Shown here piece after piece: positions 54,502 through 62,432 of a DNA stretch of 64,000 bases. The stretch's first letter is position 1. Each line of letters starts with the position of its first letter. Source of the DNA: Rummeliibacillus pycnus_A (GTDB taxonomy: Bacteria; Bacillota; Bacilli; Bacillales_A; Planococcaceae); the NCBI RefSeq assembly GCF_044359855.1, contig NZ_CP132291.1, positions 310,001-374,000 on the forward strand. Direction: 5' to 3'. The notes below the pieces were generated by a model, which did no database searches, was not told the origin of the DNA, and was given only the letters and a program-made list of their open reading frames with translations. The translations under genes and the position numbers were made by a program.

Positions 54502-54891
54502 ATGGAAGACGAAATAAAAGAGATTATCAAGAGATGCGATATTGCTATAAAGCAAGAAGATTTTGAGTCGCTAATGAATTACTATTCGGATGATGACATT
54601 CTTGTTGTAAAGCCTGGAATGATTGCTCGACGGAAAGAAGAGATCAAAAAAGCTTTTATCTCAATAGCAAACTATTTCAATAATAGCATTGAGCCAACAC
54701 AGGGAGAAATGATTATATTAGAAGCGGGTAACGCTGAACTAGTTATTTCAGAAACACTATTAAATTCTGATAAAGAGAATTCGGAATATTCTATGGATAG
54801 AAGAGCAACTTATGTTTTTAGAAAAAATTCAAATGGCGAGTTGCTTTGTGCAATTGAAAATTCATATGGTACAGATTTACTTAATCGTTAG
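54502..54891 (+). CDS. SnoaL/NTF2-like protein (DUF4440)
   Basis: 129 residues of the cone-shaped NTF2-like fold: IKRCDIAIKQEDFESLMNYY, DDDILVVKPGMIARRKEEIK, then ELVISETLLNS and ATYVFRKNSNGELLCAIENS. This order is typical of SnoaL-like/DUF4440 proteins, some of which are isomerases or binding proteins. GAAAGGAG before the ATG. Confidence 0.8.
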   Translation: MEDEIKEIIKRCDIAIKQEDFESLMNYYSDDDILVVKPGMIARRKEEIKKAFISIANYFNNSIEPTQGEMIILEAGNAELVISETLLNSDKENSEYSMDRRATYVFRKNSNGELLCAIENSYGTDLLNR

Positions 54892-55049
54892 AGAATAAAC
54901 CTGCTGATATAAGTTATTGAAGATTCAATTATTCATGATGCAGCGTATAATATATAATCATCATTTAAACTATATGGATATATATGGTACAATAGAAATG
55001 TTAGAATTAATGAAATTTACAGATAGTTTTTTAAAAGGGGGCGTTCATT

Positions 55050-55106
55050 ATGAAAATTATACAGTTTTTTCTTTTTGATGAATATAAGGGGAAATCGTTA
55101 AATTAA
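55050..55106 (+). CDS. Possible 18-residue leader peptide
   Basis: ATG 55050 has a strong AAAGGGGGCG box. The peptide reads MKIIQFFLFDEYKGKSLN and stops at 55104. Its codons 13-15 contain GGGGAAA (55088-55094), which can pair with TTTCCCC (55121-55127), which in turn can pair with GGGGAAA (55139-55145) at the ribosome binding site of the next gene. This fits a translational switch; it could also be the start of a lost gene. Confidence 0.45.
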   Translation: MKIIQFFLFDEYKGKSLN

Positions 55107-55149
55107 TATTTTATAAAAGGTTTCCCCGATTATTGGAAGGGGAAAGAAG

Positions 55150-55596
55150 ATGGAAAATGTTAAACTTGTAGAATTAAATTCAGAAAATTGGTATGAATGT
55201 TGTCAATTAGAGGTATCAGAAGATCAGTCTGACTATATAGAACCCAATTCGATTTCAATTATTCAGTCTAAATTTGAACCTACTTTAAAAGCATATGTTA
55301 TTTATTGTGAACAAAATATGGTAGGTTTCTTAATGTATAATTCAGTTCAAGAGGAATTGGATGGTTATTGGATTTATCGAATTATGATTGATAAAAGTTG
55401 GCAAGGAAAAGGTATAGGAAAAGCAGCAACAAAATTAATGATCTCCGAGATTTCTAACCTACCGAATGCTAAAAAAATCGTAGTAGGCTATCATCCTGAA
55501 AACATTGGAGCCCATTCTTTATATGCAAGCCTTGGATTTGTGGATAATGGTGATCGTTTTGGCAGAGAAATGGCTGTTATTAAACGCTTAAACTAG
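55150..55596 (+). CDS. GNAT acetyltransferase, BltD-like
   Basis: 148 residues, same subgroup as 7537-7992: LNSENWYECCQLEVSEDQSD at the start, acetyl-CoA loop WQGKGIGKAATKLM (about residue 85), and GAHSLYASLGFVDNGD. In B. subtilis the BltD relative acetylates spermidine. AAGGGG seven bases before the ATG may be hidden by a hairpin with TTTCCCC at 55121. Terminator at 55625. Confidence 0.83.
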   Translation: MENVKLVELNSENWYECCQLEVSEDQSDYIEPNSISIIQSKFEPTLKAYVIYCEQNMVGFLMYNSVQEELDGYWIYRIMIDKSWQGKGIGKAATKLMISEISNLPNAKKIVVGYHPENIGAHSLYASLGFVDNGDRFGREMAVIKRLN

Positions 55597-55624
55597 TAAA
55601 TTTAAAATAGAAATTTAATATATC

Positions 55625-55663
55625 AGAAAAGAACCGAGAAATAGTCAAAGGTTCTTTTCTTTA
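55625..55663 (+). terminator. Rho-independent terminator
   Basis: AGAAAAGAACC (55625-55635) and GGTTCTTTTCT (55650-55660), then TTAT. Confidence 0.7.
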
Positions 55664-55708
55664 TCTACGAATTTAAAAAATTGAGCATTTTACTAAGAGG
55701 AGTAAAAA

Positions 55709-56149
55709 TTGAAATTAAATTTTGTAACCATTAACTCTTTACCTGAAGGCGAATTATTAACCGGAATTGTAGAATTACACAAGAAAATTTTTGGCGTTGA
55801 TACCAAATTAATAAGCAAATTGACAAACAAGCCAAAACTTTTAACTATTGTTGCATTTAATGGAACTAATGTAGTTGGATATAAAATAGGATATGAAATT
55901 GATTCGAATACTTTTTATAGTTGGTTAGGAGGTGTAGATCAATATTATAGAAAACAAGGTATTGCTTCCATCTTAATGAAAAATCAGCATCAATTTTTAA
56001 AAGAGGAAGGTTATCGAACTGTTCAGACGAAAACGATGAATAAATGGCGAAGTATGCTCATCTTAAATATAAAAAATGGATTTGATGTTGTAAATACACA
56101 AATAGACAGTCAAGGAATACATAAGATTCTTCTTGAAAAAAAATTATGA
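55709..56149 (+). CDS. GNAT acetyltransferase
   Basis: 146 residues; TTG start after AGAGGAG. ELHKKIFGVDTKLISKLTNK, SWLGGVDQYYRKQGIASIL (acetyl-CoA loop RKQGIA, about residue 84) and LILNIKNGFDVVN. The group includes protein and small-amine acetyltransferases; the substrate is unknown. A repeat copy lies 107 bases after its stop. Confidence 0.82.
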   Translation: MKLNFVTINSLPEGELLTGIVELHKKIFGVDTKLISKLTNKPKLLTIVAFNGTNVVGYKIGYEIDSNTFYSWLGGVDQYYRKQGIASILMKNQHQFLKEEGYRTVQTKTMNKWRSMLILNIKNGFDVVNTQIDSQGIHKILLEKKL

Positions 56150-56255
56150 TGAAACTTATTTATTCACACATGTAGCTTAACCTTATTAGACCATATTATT
56201 TAATTATTTTGTTGTATAAGAAGTATAATCTTTTTGGTTTTTTAAATTTATATAA

Positions 56256-56371
56256 GTGGGAAGTAACTGCGAGACTCCTGCGGAAAAACAAGTAAGAAAG
56301 ACCCCGGAGCGAACGAAGTGAGTGAGAAGGCTTTCTTGCTTGTCCGAGGAAAGGAAGCGGTTTCTCCCCAC
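56256..56371 (+). repeat. Dispersed GC-rich repeat, copy 5
   Basis: Bounded by GTGGGAAG and CTCCCCAC (one mismatch as inverted repeat). Inside: GCGAGACTCCTGCGG, AAGACCCCGGAGCG, TGTCCGAGGAAAGGAAGC. It ends 50 bases before the oxidoreductase start; frames that cross it on both strands are by-products. Confidence 0.72.
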
Positions 56372-56420
56372 ACCCGATGATAAACGAAATCTCAATCAAA
56401 TAATGAAGGAGGAACTAAAG

Positions 56421-57386
56421 ATGAAAGCAGTTATTCAAAATGAATTCGGGAATTCTAGTGTTTTAAAATATAAGGATATAAACAAACCAATTATTGATGA
56501 GAATGAGGTGTTAATCCGCACAGCTTATACAAGCGTAAATTATGCAGACATAAAAAATCGCTCTGGCAATAAAGCTAAAGGGAATTTCCCAATGATATTA
56601 GGTTTGGATATGGCCGGTACTGTTGAAGAGGTCAATGGAAATAGTCCTTTTTCTATTGGGGATCGCGTTATTGCTTTTCCTAAATATGGATCCTATGCAG
56701 AATATGCTGTTGCAAAAGAATCACTTGTTTATAAAATACCAGATTCTTTATCATTTGAGGATGCTGCAGCATTTCCAACTGTTGCGATTTTATCGTATAT
56801 TTTAATCCATGAAATTGGACAAGTGAAAGAAACAGATACAATCGTTATACATAGTGCAGCTGGTGGTGTTGGCTCGATGCTTGTTCAATTAGCAAAGTTA
56901 GCCAAAGTGAAGCAAATAATAGGCGTTGTTGGAGATATCGCTAAAGCTACATATGTGAAAGAACTAGGTGCTGATGAAGTCGTTACATACGATACATTTA
57001 TTGAAACCGTGTTGAAAATGACAGATGGTGAAGGTGCAAATGTGATTTTCGATTCAGTAGCTGGTGACGTAACGAGTCAAAGCTTAGATTGTTTAGCACT
57101 TTATGGGACCCTAGTTCAATTTGGTAATAGTAGTGGAAAAGCTGGCCACTTCAAAACGAGTGATGTACATTCAAGCTGCAGAAATATCAAAGGTTTTAGT
57201 TTAGGTACAACACGAAAACATTATCCGGAACGATTAGCTCCTGTGGCTGAAAAAGTATGTAAGCTTTTTACTGAGGGAAAATTACAACTTCCCGTAGTAC
57301 ATGTATTTGAATTAAGTGATGTAGCAAAAGCGCATGATTTAATGGAAAGTAGGAAATATCAAGGCAAGATTTTGTTGAAGGTGTAG
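56421..57386 (+). CDS. Quinone oxidoreductase-like zinc-free dehydrogenase
   Basis: A 321-residue MDR-family protein. N-terminal GroES-like domain (MKAVIQNEFGNSSVLKYKDI, GLDMAGTVEEVNG), then Rossmann domain with IHSAAGGVGSMLVQLAK (about 150) as NADPH site. No Cys/His zinc ligands of alcohol dehydrogenases, so a QOR or enoyl-reductase type. ATG 56421 follows GAAGGAGG. The frame also runs through the repeat upstream but that is not coding. Terminator at 57405. Confidence 0.88.
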   Translation: MKAVIQNEFGNSSVLKYKDINKPIIDENEVLIRTAYTSVNYADIKNRSGNKAKGNFPMILGLDMAGTVEEVNGNSPFSIGDRVIAFPKYGSYAEYAVAKESLVYKIPDSLSFEDAAAFPTVAILSYILIHEIGQVKETDTIVIHSAAGGVGSMLVQLAKLAKVKQIIGVVGDIAKATYVKELGADEVVTYDTFIETVLKMTDGEGANVIFDSVAGDVTSQSLDCLALYGTLVQFGNSSGKAGHFKTSDVHSSCRNIKGFSLGTTRKHYPERLAPVAEKVCKLFTEGKLQLPVVHVFELSDVAKAHDLMESRKYQGKILLKV

Positions 57387-57404
57387 AAGGTAAAAAGAAA
57401 CATA

Positions 57405-57450
57405 CTAAAAAAGCTTATACTACCTAAAAAGTAGTATAAGCTTAACTATT
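57405..57450. terminator. Bidirectional terminator
   Basis: AAGCTTATACTAC (57411-57423) and GTAGTATAAGCTT (57431-57443), perfect 13-bp stem. T-rich on the plus side and a strong T-run on the minus side, serving the convergent genes. Confidence 0.8.
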
Positions 57451-57525
57451 TTTAGGTTATAAAAATTTAATTGTGTATTTTTAAATATATACGCATCTAT
57501 TCTGCAATGGCGAAAACATTTGGAA

Positions 57526-57783
57526 TTATGGCGTATTCCAAAGTAAGGACATTACAAGAAAAAAACCAATATAGAGGATAGTTATGAATACTAACCCTAT
57601 TAAAGAAACTCTTTTCCATACTCCCTTTTCAGATATAAGTGCAAATATCCAAGCTACAATATAACAAACAATCATTATTTGAAACATATAATCTGTGAAA
57701 TATTGAATATACTTTGCTAAATAAAATGTACTTACCCCAAATGCTAAGAATAAGATTGATAGAATCCCGCTGTATTTTTTCAT
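57526..57783 (-). CDS. Small membrane protein
   Basis: 85 residues with three hydrophobic helices (about 5-22, 30-45, 58-80) and one short basic loop before the last. AGGAGGTAGAGG lies before the ATG on the minus strand. No family recognised. Confidence 0.62.
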   Translation of the reverse strand: MKKYSGILSILFLAFGVSTFYLAKYIQYFTDYMFQIMIVCYIVAWIFALISEKGVWKRVSLIGLVFITILYIGFFLVMSLLWNTP

Positions 57784-57982
57784 CCTCTACCTCCTGATTG
57801 TGAAAAATATGCTCGATATAATATATGTAATTATTATAGTACATTCAACTAATACATTTACAATATTACATTAAAATGGTAAAAATTATAGTTTGTGTAG
57901 TATATGATAGAAGAGTGAATTTGTGATGGAAGAAGTAATTATTCGGCGTTTAAAATTATTCAAATATACAAGGAGGATTATG

Positions 57983-58405
57983 ATGTCTATTTTAGGTTTG
58001 AATCATTTTCTATTTTCTGTATCAGACTTAGAAAACTCAATTAAATTTTATCAGAAAGTTTTTGAAGCTAAATTATTGACAAAAGGTCGTAGCACAGCGT
58101 ATTTTGACTTAAATGGAATTTGGCTCGCATTAAACGAAGAGAAAGATATTCCTAGAAATGAAATACATGATTCCTACACACATATTGCTTTTACAATAGA
58201 ATTAAACAAATATGATGAGATGCTAAATAAACTTCAGGATTTAAATGTAAACATTTTCCCTAGTCGGCCGAGAAATGAAAAAGATAAGAAATCCATCTAT
58301 TTTACGGATCCTGATGGACATAAATTTGAGTATCATACCGGTACTTTACAAGATAGATTAGAATATTATGTACAAGATAAAAAACATATGACATTTTATG
58401 AGTAA
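57983..58405 (+). CDS. fosB: Metallothiol transferase FosB (fosfomycin resistance)
   Basis: A 140-residue VOC-fold enzyme that adds bacillithiol or Cys to fosfomycin. It matches FosB along the whole length: GLNHFLFSVSDLENSIKFYQ, LNGIWLALNEEKDIPRNEI, SYTHIAFTIE, KSIYFTDPDGHKFEYHTGTL. The metal ligands are His 7, His in YTHIAF and Glu in KFEYH. AGGAGG sits three and six bases before the ATGs at 57980 and 57983; a longer frame to 57923 lacks a box. Probably chromosomal, as in Bacillus. Confidence 0.95.
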   Translation: MSILGLNHFLFSVSDLENSIKFYQKVFEAKLLTKGRSTAYFDLNGIWLALNEEKDIPRNEIHDSYTHIAFTIELNKYDEMLNKLQDLNVNIFPSRPRNEKDKKSIYFTDPDGHKFEYHTGTLQDRLEYYVQDKKHMTFYE

Positions 58406-58642
58406 AATAACTAAGGGGCCAACATCAAAAGAAAAATTAAATGGTAGATCGACTAATTTCTATTGATTATATCCGCGATATTTGACTATATATACGAGAA
58501 ATTCAGTAAAGTATCTGCGTTTTTCGAATTTAATCCGCTAATTCAACATTTTCAGTCTTTAGCTAAGGTCAAAACAAATGAAGACAATTAATCTAGAGAT
58601 TCATTATCTTCATTTGCTACTAAAAGTCCTAAATTAATAAGT

Positions 58643-59794
58643 CTATTTCTCCATAAACTTCGCAATCGCTTCATTCGCTAATTTTGTTTGAATTACATCT
58701 GACATTGGTGGGTTGTACAGACCAGCACGAACGTTTAAGAAATATCGGTGCATGGGGTTTGATTCAGATAAGGCTCTTGCACCTACAATTCGCATTGCAA
58801 GGTCGACTACCTTCATTGCTGCGTTTGTTACTTCAATTTTTGCTACATCGAGAGGTTCTTTAAATGCTGTTTTGTCTTCGCAGTGTTCATAACGTTCAAC
58901 TGTTCCATATAGCATATGTCTTGCAGTGGCTAGAGTAAGTTCCATTTCTCCAATCAATTGTTTAATATTGGGTGCTTCAGCAATTGGTTTACCAAGTGAT
59001 GAAGGAATATAAGTCGTCGCAAAGTTTAAAGCATAATTTCGTGCTGCTTTTGCTATACCGATGTAACATGCGGGGATATGCAATAGCCAACCTTTTGCTG
59101 CTTTAAGTTGATGTGATCTTGTTTGCAATACGTATGTATCTGGTACACGAACATGATCCAGAATCACAGTTTGACTAGCTGTACCTCTCATCGCTAGGGA
59201 ATCCCATGTATCTTTTAATGAAACACCATTTGTGTCACTAGGTACTAAAATCAATTCAACTTCTTCTTTTTCATTTGTCGCAGTAATGATGAAATGAGTT
59301 AATGCGGGAGCAGCAGTTGTGAAGATTTTTTCTCCTGTTATAACAAGTTCATTATCTTCACGTAGAACAGATGTTGTTGGAAGTGCACCTCGTGTAGGGC
59401 TTCCAGCATTATTTTCGGATGAAGCCGTATTAATAAGACCTCCATTTGCAATCGCTTTTAATACAACATTAGCTGCTTCAGAATTCCAATGATGACTTTC
59501 TATATATTCTAAAATTATACCGGTCGTCCACCCAATTGACAAAGCAGTTGAACCGCATCCTTCAGCGATTGTTTCTTGAGCTAATATATATTCATATAAA
59601 CCTAGACCTTGACCATCGAATTCTTTAGGTAATGTTAGTTTGGTATAATTAATTTTTTTTAAATCTTCAATGTTATCAAAAGGGAATGAACCAGGAGCAT
59701 CTAATTGTGGTTCTCGTTTTTGGAAAACTGGAATTAGTTCTTCTATTTTAGCGAGTATTTCACGTTGTTTTTCTGTACGAATAAAACTTTCCAT
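58643..59794 (-). CDS. Acyl-CoA dehydrogenase family protein
   Basis: A 383-residue FAD enzyme. The N-terminal helical domain (LPKEFDGQGLGLYEYILAQE), middle beta domain (GEKIFTTAAPALTHFIITAT, and LRGT-like LAMRGTASQTVILDHVRVPD) and C-terminal helical domain are all present. The usual catalytic Glu cannot be placed with certainty. Oxidises acyl-CoA or a similar thioester or nitroalkane. GGAGGCG before the ATG on the minus strand. No beta-oxidation partner nearby. Confidence 0.87.
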   Translation of the reverse strand: MESFIRTEKQREILAKIEELIPVFQKREPQLDAPGSFPFDNIEDLKKINYTKLTLPKEFDGQGLGLYEYILAQETIAEGCGSTALSIGWTTGIILEYIESHHWNSEAANVVLKAIANGGLINTASSENNAGSPTRGALPTTSVLREDNELVITGEKIFTTAAPALTHFIITATNEKEEVELILVPSDTNGVSLKDTWDSLAMRGTASQTVILDHVRVPDTYVLQTRSHQLKAAKGWLLHIPACYIGIAKAARNYALNFATTYIPSSLGKPIAEAPNIKQLIGEMELTLATARHMLYGTVERYEHCEDKTAFKEPLDVAKIEVTNAAMKVVDLAMRIVGARALSESNPMHRYFLNVRAGLYNPPMSDVIQTKLANEAIAKFMEK

Positions 59795-59948
59795 TCTAAC
59801 GCCTCCATATCTTTATCCATATCATACATCTAATTCCTACTGATTTTCTATGAAAAAAACTGATATTTGTCGAAAATGAGAAAGCTTATTGGGAGTTTAG
59901 AAAATAGTATGGTATCATAAAATGAATTTATCTCGAAAGGAAGATATT

Positions 59949-60590
59949 ATGAATTCTCCATTTACATTTATACATTCAGCTCCTAAGAATATGGAGCATG
60001 GCAAATTATATCCAGCAGTTTTCCTTATGCATGGAATGGGAAGCAACGAACAAGATTTACCAGGATTAATTGATGAAGTAAAAGATCAATGCCATATCTT
60101 TAGCCTGCAAGGACCTATTATTCAACCACCTGGTTATGCATTTTTCACTATCGAAGAATTTGGCAAACCACATCGCAATGTGTTTGATCAAGTCATTATT
60201 CATATTATGAATTTTATAGAAGAAGCTATCACCGAATACCCAATCGATGCAGAGAAAATCTTTTTGATGGGCTTTAGCCAAGGAGCAATCTTATCAAAAT
60301 CTTTAGCTGTAGCGATGGGGAAAGAAAAACTAGCAGGAATCGTTGCTTTAAGCGGCTACACTCCTGATTTTGTAAAAAACGGTTACCAAAAACACTCTGT
60401 TCAGGATATGCCTGTTTTGATATCACATGGCACAATGGACATGGCTCTACCATATCAATGGGGGGAAGCTAGTCGTGATTTCTTTACTGAACAAGGTGCG
60501 AATGTAACATTCAAAAGTTTCGAAAATGGACATGGTGTAACACCTGAAGTGCAGGAAGCATTAATTGCATTTTTAAAAGAAAATATGTAG
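59949..60590 (+). CDS. Carboxylesterase/phospholipase (alpha/beta hydrolase)
   Basis: A 213-residue esterase of the Abhydrolase_2 type. LMHGMGSNEQDLPGL is the oxyanion region, GFSQGAILS the nucleophile elbow (Ser about 111), HGTMDMALPYQWG the Asp (about 165), and ENGHGVTPE the His (about 197). Probably hydrolyses short esters or lysophospholipids. The start ATG 59949 follows AAAGGAAG; an ATG at 59922 lacks a box. Terminator at 60609. Confidence 0.86.
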   Translation: MNSPFTFIHSAPKNMEHGKLYPAVFLMHGMGSNEQDLPGLIDEVKDQCHIFSLQGPIIQPPGYAFFTIEEFGKPHRNVFDQVIIHIMNFIEEAITEYPIDAEKIFLMGFSQGAILSKSLAVAMGKEKLAGIVALSGYTPDFVKNGYQKHSVQDMPVLISHGTMDMALPYQWGEASRDFFTEQGANVTFKSFENGHGVTPEVQEALIAFLKENM

Positions 60591-60608
60591 AAAATTATAA
60601 CTTCCAAA

Positions 60609-60655
60609 AAAAGGCTGCTCTAAAATGAATTCAATCATCTTAGAGCAGCCTTTTT
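60609..60655 (+). terminator. Rho-independent terminator
   Basis: AAGGCTGCTCTAA and TTAGAGCAGCCTT, 13 bp, then TTTTTAT. Confidence 0.85.
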
Positions 60656-60700
60656 ATCTTGTATTATTTAATCTTCTTTTGTTCATGTAAGTCATTTTAT

Positions 60701-60830
60701 TTAATTAAATACTTTATCTATTTGGGGTCTGTCGTAATCTAATATCCAATCTATATCTGTTATAAATACCTCTAATTGTTTCGACTGAAGAACCTCTTGA
60801 ACATAGAAATTAAATATATAAATTACTAAT
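60701..60830 (-). pseudogene. C-terminal gene fragment, unidentified
   Basis: The minus strand is open from about 60830 and reads NFYVQEVLQSKQLEVFITDI, then DWILDYDRPQIDKVFN, to stop 60701-60703. It has the balanced composition of a real protein end but no start or ribosome binding site. Parent unknown. Confidence 0.35.
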
Positions 60831-60919
60831 TTTATGGATATATACATATACTTACACGATAATAGTGCTATACTATTATTCGTAATAGATTTAAAAGTTC
60901 TTAGGAGGAAGAAATAACG

Positions 60920-61702
60920 ATGTTTTTAGATAAATTAATGAAAGCAATAGTTGCAGGGAGTATCGCATTTTCAGCTGTTTCTTTTACAAATCATTTTGAA
61001 AATGAACCACTTCATGCGAAAGCAGCAACATCTGCAATCTATGAAACAACAGATAAGGTGAACTTGAGAAAAGGACCTGGCGTTGATAAAGAGTTAATTA
61101 CAACTTTAAAAAAAGGAAATAAAGTTACTTTAATTACAACTAAGAAAGTCAATAATGTAAAATGGGCAAAAATAAAGTGGAATAATACAATAGGGTGGAT
61201 ATCATCAAGTTATTTGAAAGTAAGTAAAGATAATATCCCTGTTGCCCAAGATAAAGTCACAATAGAAAATGTTAACGAAAAATATATAACAACCGCGAAT
61301 GTGAATATGCGAAAATCAACTTCAATGAACGCAACAATTTTATCAACATTACCAAAAGATGCAACTGTAACAATTACTAAGATCAAATCAATCAATTATG
61401 TCAAATGGGCATATGGTAGTTATAATGGGCAAAAAGGTTGGATTTCATATGCTTACTTAAAGAAAGTAAATGAAAAACCAATAAAACCGGAAAAGCCTGC
61501 TACCACTTTAGATAGTATCATTTTAGATGAAGATACAGATTTATATCCCAATGCAAATGATAGTGAAGAAGTTGTAGCAATAATTCCAGCTGGGATTGAA
61601 CTACAGATTGAAAAAACAGTAATAGTTAAAAAAGTTAAATGGGCAAAAGTACTAAATGAATATGTTCATGGCTGGATTGTTCTTCCATCAGATGAAGAAT
61701 AA
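60920..61702 (+). CDS. Secreted SH3-repeat protein
   Basis: 260 residues: a signal peptide (KAIVAGSIAFSAVSFTNHF, cut near AKA) and three bacterial SH3 domains at about 40-100 (TDKVNLRKGPGVDKELI), 118-182 (TANVNMRKSTSMNATIL) and 196-256. The repeats share a VKWAKIKW/VKWAYGSY strand. Such domains bind cell-wall peptidoglycan; no hydrolase domain is present, so it may be a wall-binding or adaptor protein. TTAGGAGG before the ATG. Confidence 0.87.
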   Translation: MFLDKLMKAIVAGSIAFSAVSFTNHFENEPLHAKAATSAIYETTDKVNLRKGPGVDKELITTLKKGNKVTLITTKKVNNVKWAKIKWNNTIGWISSSYLKVSKDNIPVAQDKVTIENVNEKYITTANVNMRKSTSMNATILSTLPKDATVTITKIKSINYVKWAYGSYNGQKGWISYAYLKKVNEKPIKPEKPATTLDSIILDEDTDLYPNANDSEEVVAIIPAGIELQIEKTVIVKKVKWAKVLNEYVHGWIVLPSDEE

Positions 61703-61743
61703 TTCAAATGAGCAAATAAAATATAAATGGTTTTAAATAATTG

Positions 61744-61772
61744 TTGACATTTGTAATTATTATATTTAAGAT
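61744..61772 (+). promoter_or_regulatory. Promoter of the trp leader
   Basis: TTGACA (61744-61749), 17 bases, TAAGAT (61767-61772). Transcription would begin near 61779, giving a leader of about 650 bases before trpE. Confidence 0.65.
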
Positions 61773-61828
61773 TACAATAAATAACAGGTTCGAAGAGGTA
61801 GCAGCTTCGGTAGCGAAGTTGGCCTTAT

Positions 61829-61861
61829 GAGTTGAGATTAGAAATTTTGAGAATAGCCGAG
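61829..61861 (+). promoter_or_regulatory. Row of (G/U)AG triplets, possible TRAP site
   Basis: GAG 61829, GAG 61834, TAG 61839, (ATT 61844), GAG 61849, TAG 61854, GAG 61859: seven slots at exact 5-base spacing, six of them (G/U)AG. That spacing is what TRAP (MtrB) prefers. More such triplets lie close by (61876-61884, 61799, 61811). It precedes the T-box stem I. Confidence 0.4.
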
Positions 61862-61870
61862 AAATTGAAG

Positions 61871-62104
61871 AATAAGAGTAGTAGCATATTGAACATTGCT
61901 AAGAGAGTCAGCGGATGGTGCAAGCTGATCAATGTCATATGTGAATGGACTTATGAGAGCATCCGTCAACACATTGTTAGTAGCGGATGACGACTAATCC
62001 TCGTTACGGATAGTTAAGCGGAAGTTTTTAAACTTCAACTTGAGGTGGCAACGCGGTCTATATCGTCCTCATGAAAGAATTATCTTTCATGAGGGCTTTT
62101 TTTA
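61871..62104 (+). promoter_or_regulatory. Trp T-box leader with terminator
   Basis: Stem I: AATAAG (61871) pairs with CTTAT (61950); AGTA on the 5' side and GAATGGAC on the 3' side form the specifier loop with codon TGG (61946-61948), Trp. The distal AAGAGAG and GGTGCAAG elements are present. The T-box AGGTGGCAACGCGG is at 62043-62056, whose TGGC would pair with an acceptor end GCCA, matching discriminator G of tRNA-Trp. Terminator arms CCTCATGAAAG (62067-62077) and CTTTCATGAGG (62084-62094), then a T-run. Uncharged tRNA-Trp should open the trp operon. Confidence 0.92.
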
Positions 62105-62154
62105 TTTAGTCTCAATAATTTGATATTGTTAAATTTCTTTAGCTTCTTACTTGA

Positions 62155-62370
62155 GCAAAAGGCGGAAACTCCTGCAAGAATGTGACGAGGGCACTGAAAA
62201 AGTAAAAATAGTGTAAATTTTCGGTAAAAACCTGATATCTATCTTCGTTGAAGTGGAATTAGCTCCGCTTCATTCAATAGCGGATAAACTATTAATATTT
62301 GTATTACTACACTTTTTCAAAGGCCTCAATGTGACGAGGAAAGCGTCCGCCTGTAACGAAAGCGAAAAGT
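62155..62370 (+). repeat. Dispersed GC-rich repeat, copy 6, split by an insertion
   Basis: Left part AAAAGGCGGAAACTCCTGC (62157-62175), right part GAGGAAAGCGTCCGCCTG (62336-62353) followed by TAACGAAAGCG. Joined across the insertion 62187-62327 they form the usual core with closing inverted repeat GGCGGA/TCCGCC. It lies between the T-box terminator and trpE, so it is transcribed with the operon. Confidence 0.7.
62187..62327. mobile_element. MITE-like insertion of about 141 bp
   Basis: Ends GAGGGCACTGAAAAAGT (left) and ACTTTTTCAAAGGCCTC (right): a 17-bp inverted repeat with three mismatches. It is flanked by AATGTGAC at 62179-62186 and 62328-62335, an 8-bp target duplication (the identity runs on to AATGTGACGAGG if the element's own first bases are counted). 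No open frame: a non-autonomous element. Confidence 0.65.
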
Positions 62371-62432
62371 TTTGAAATAGCAACAGTATTGTATTTTCTC
62401 AACAATCGACCAAATTAGGAGATGATTAATTG

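Noticed and set aside
56196..56399. Two overlapping minus-strand frames near repeat copy 5
   Set aside because: They read through the repeat in two frames and have no start context.
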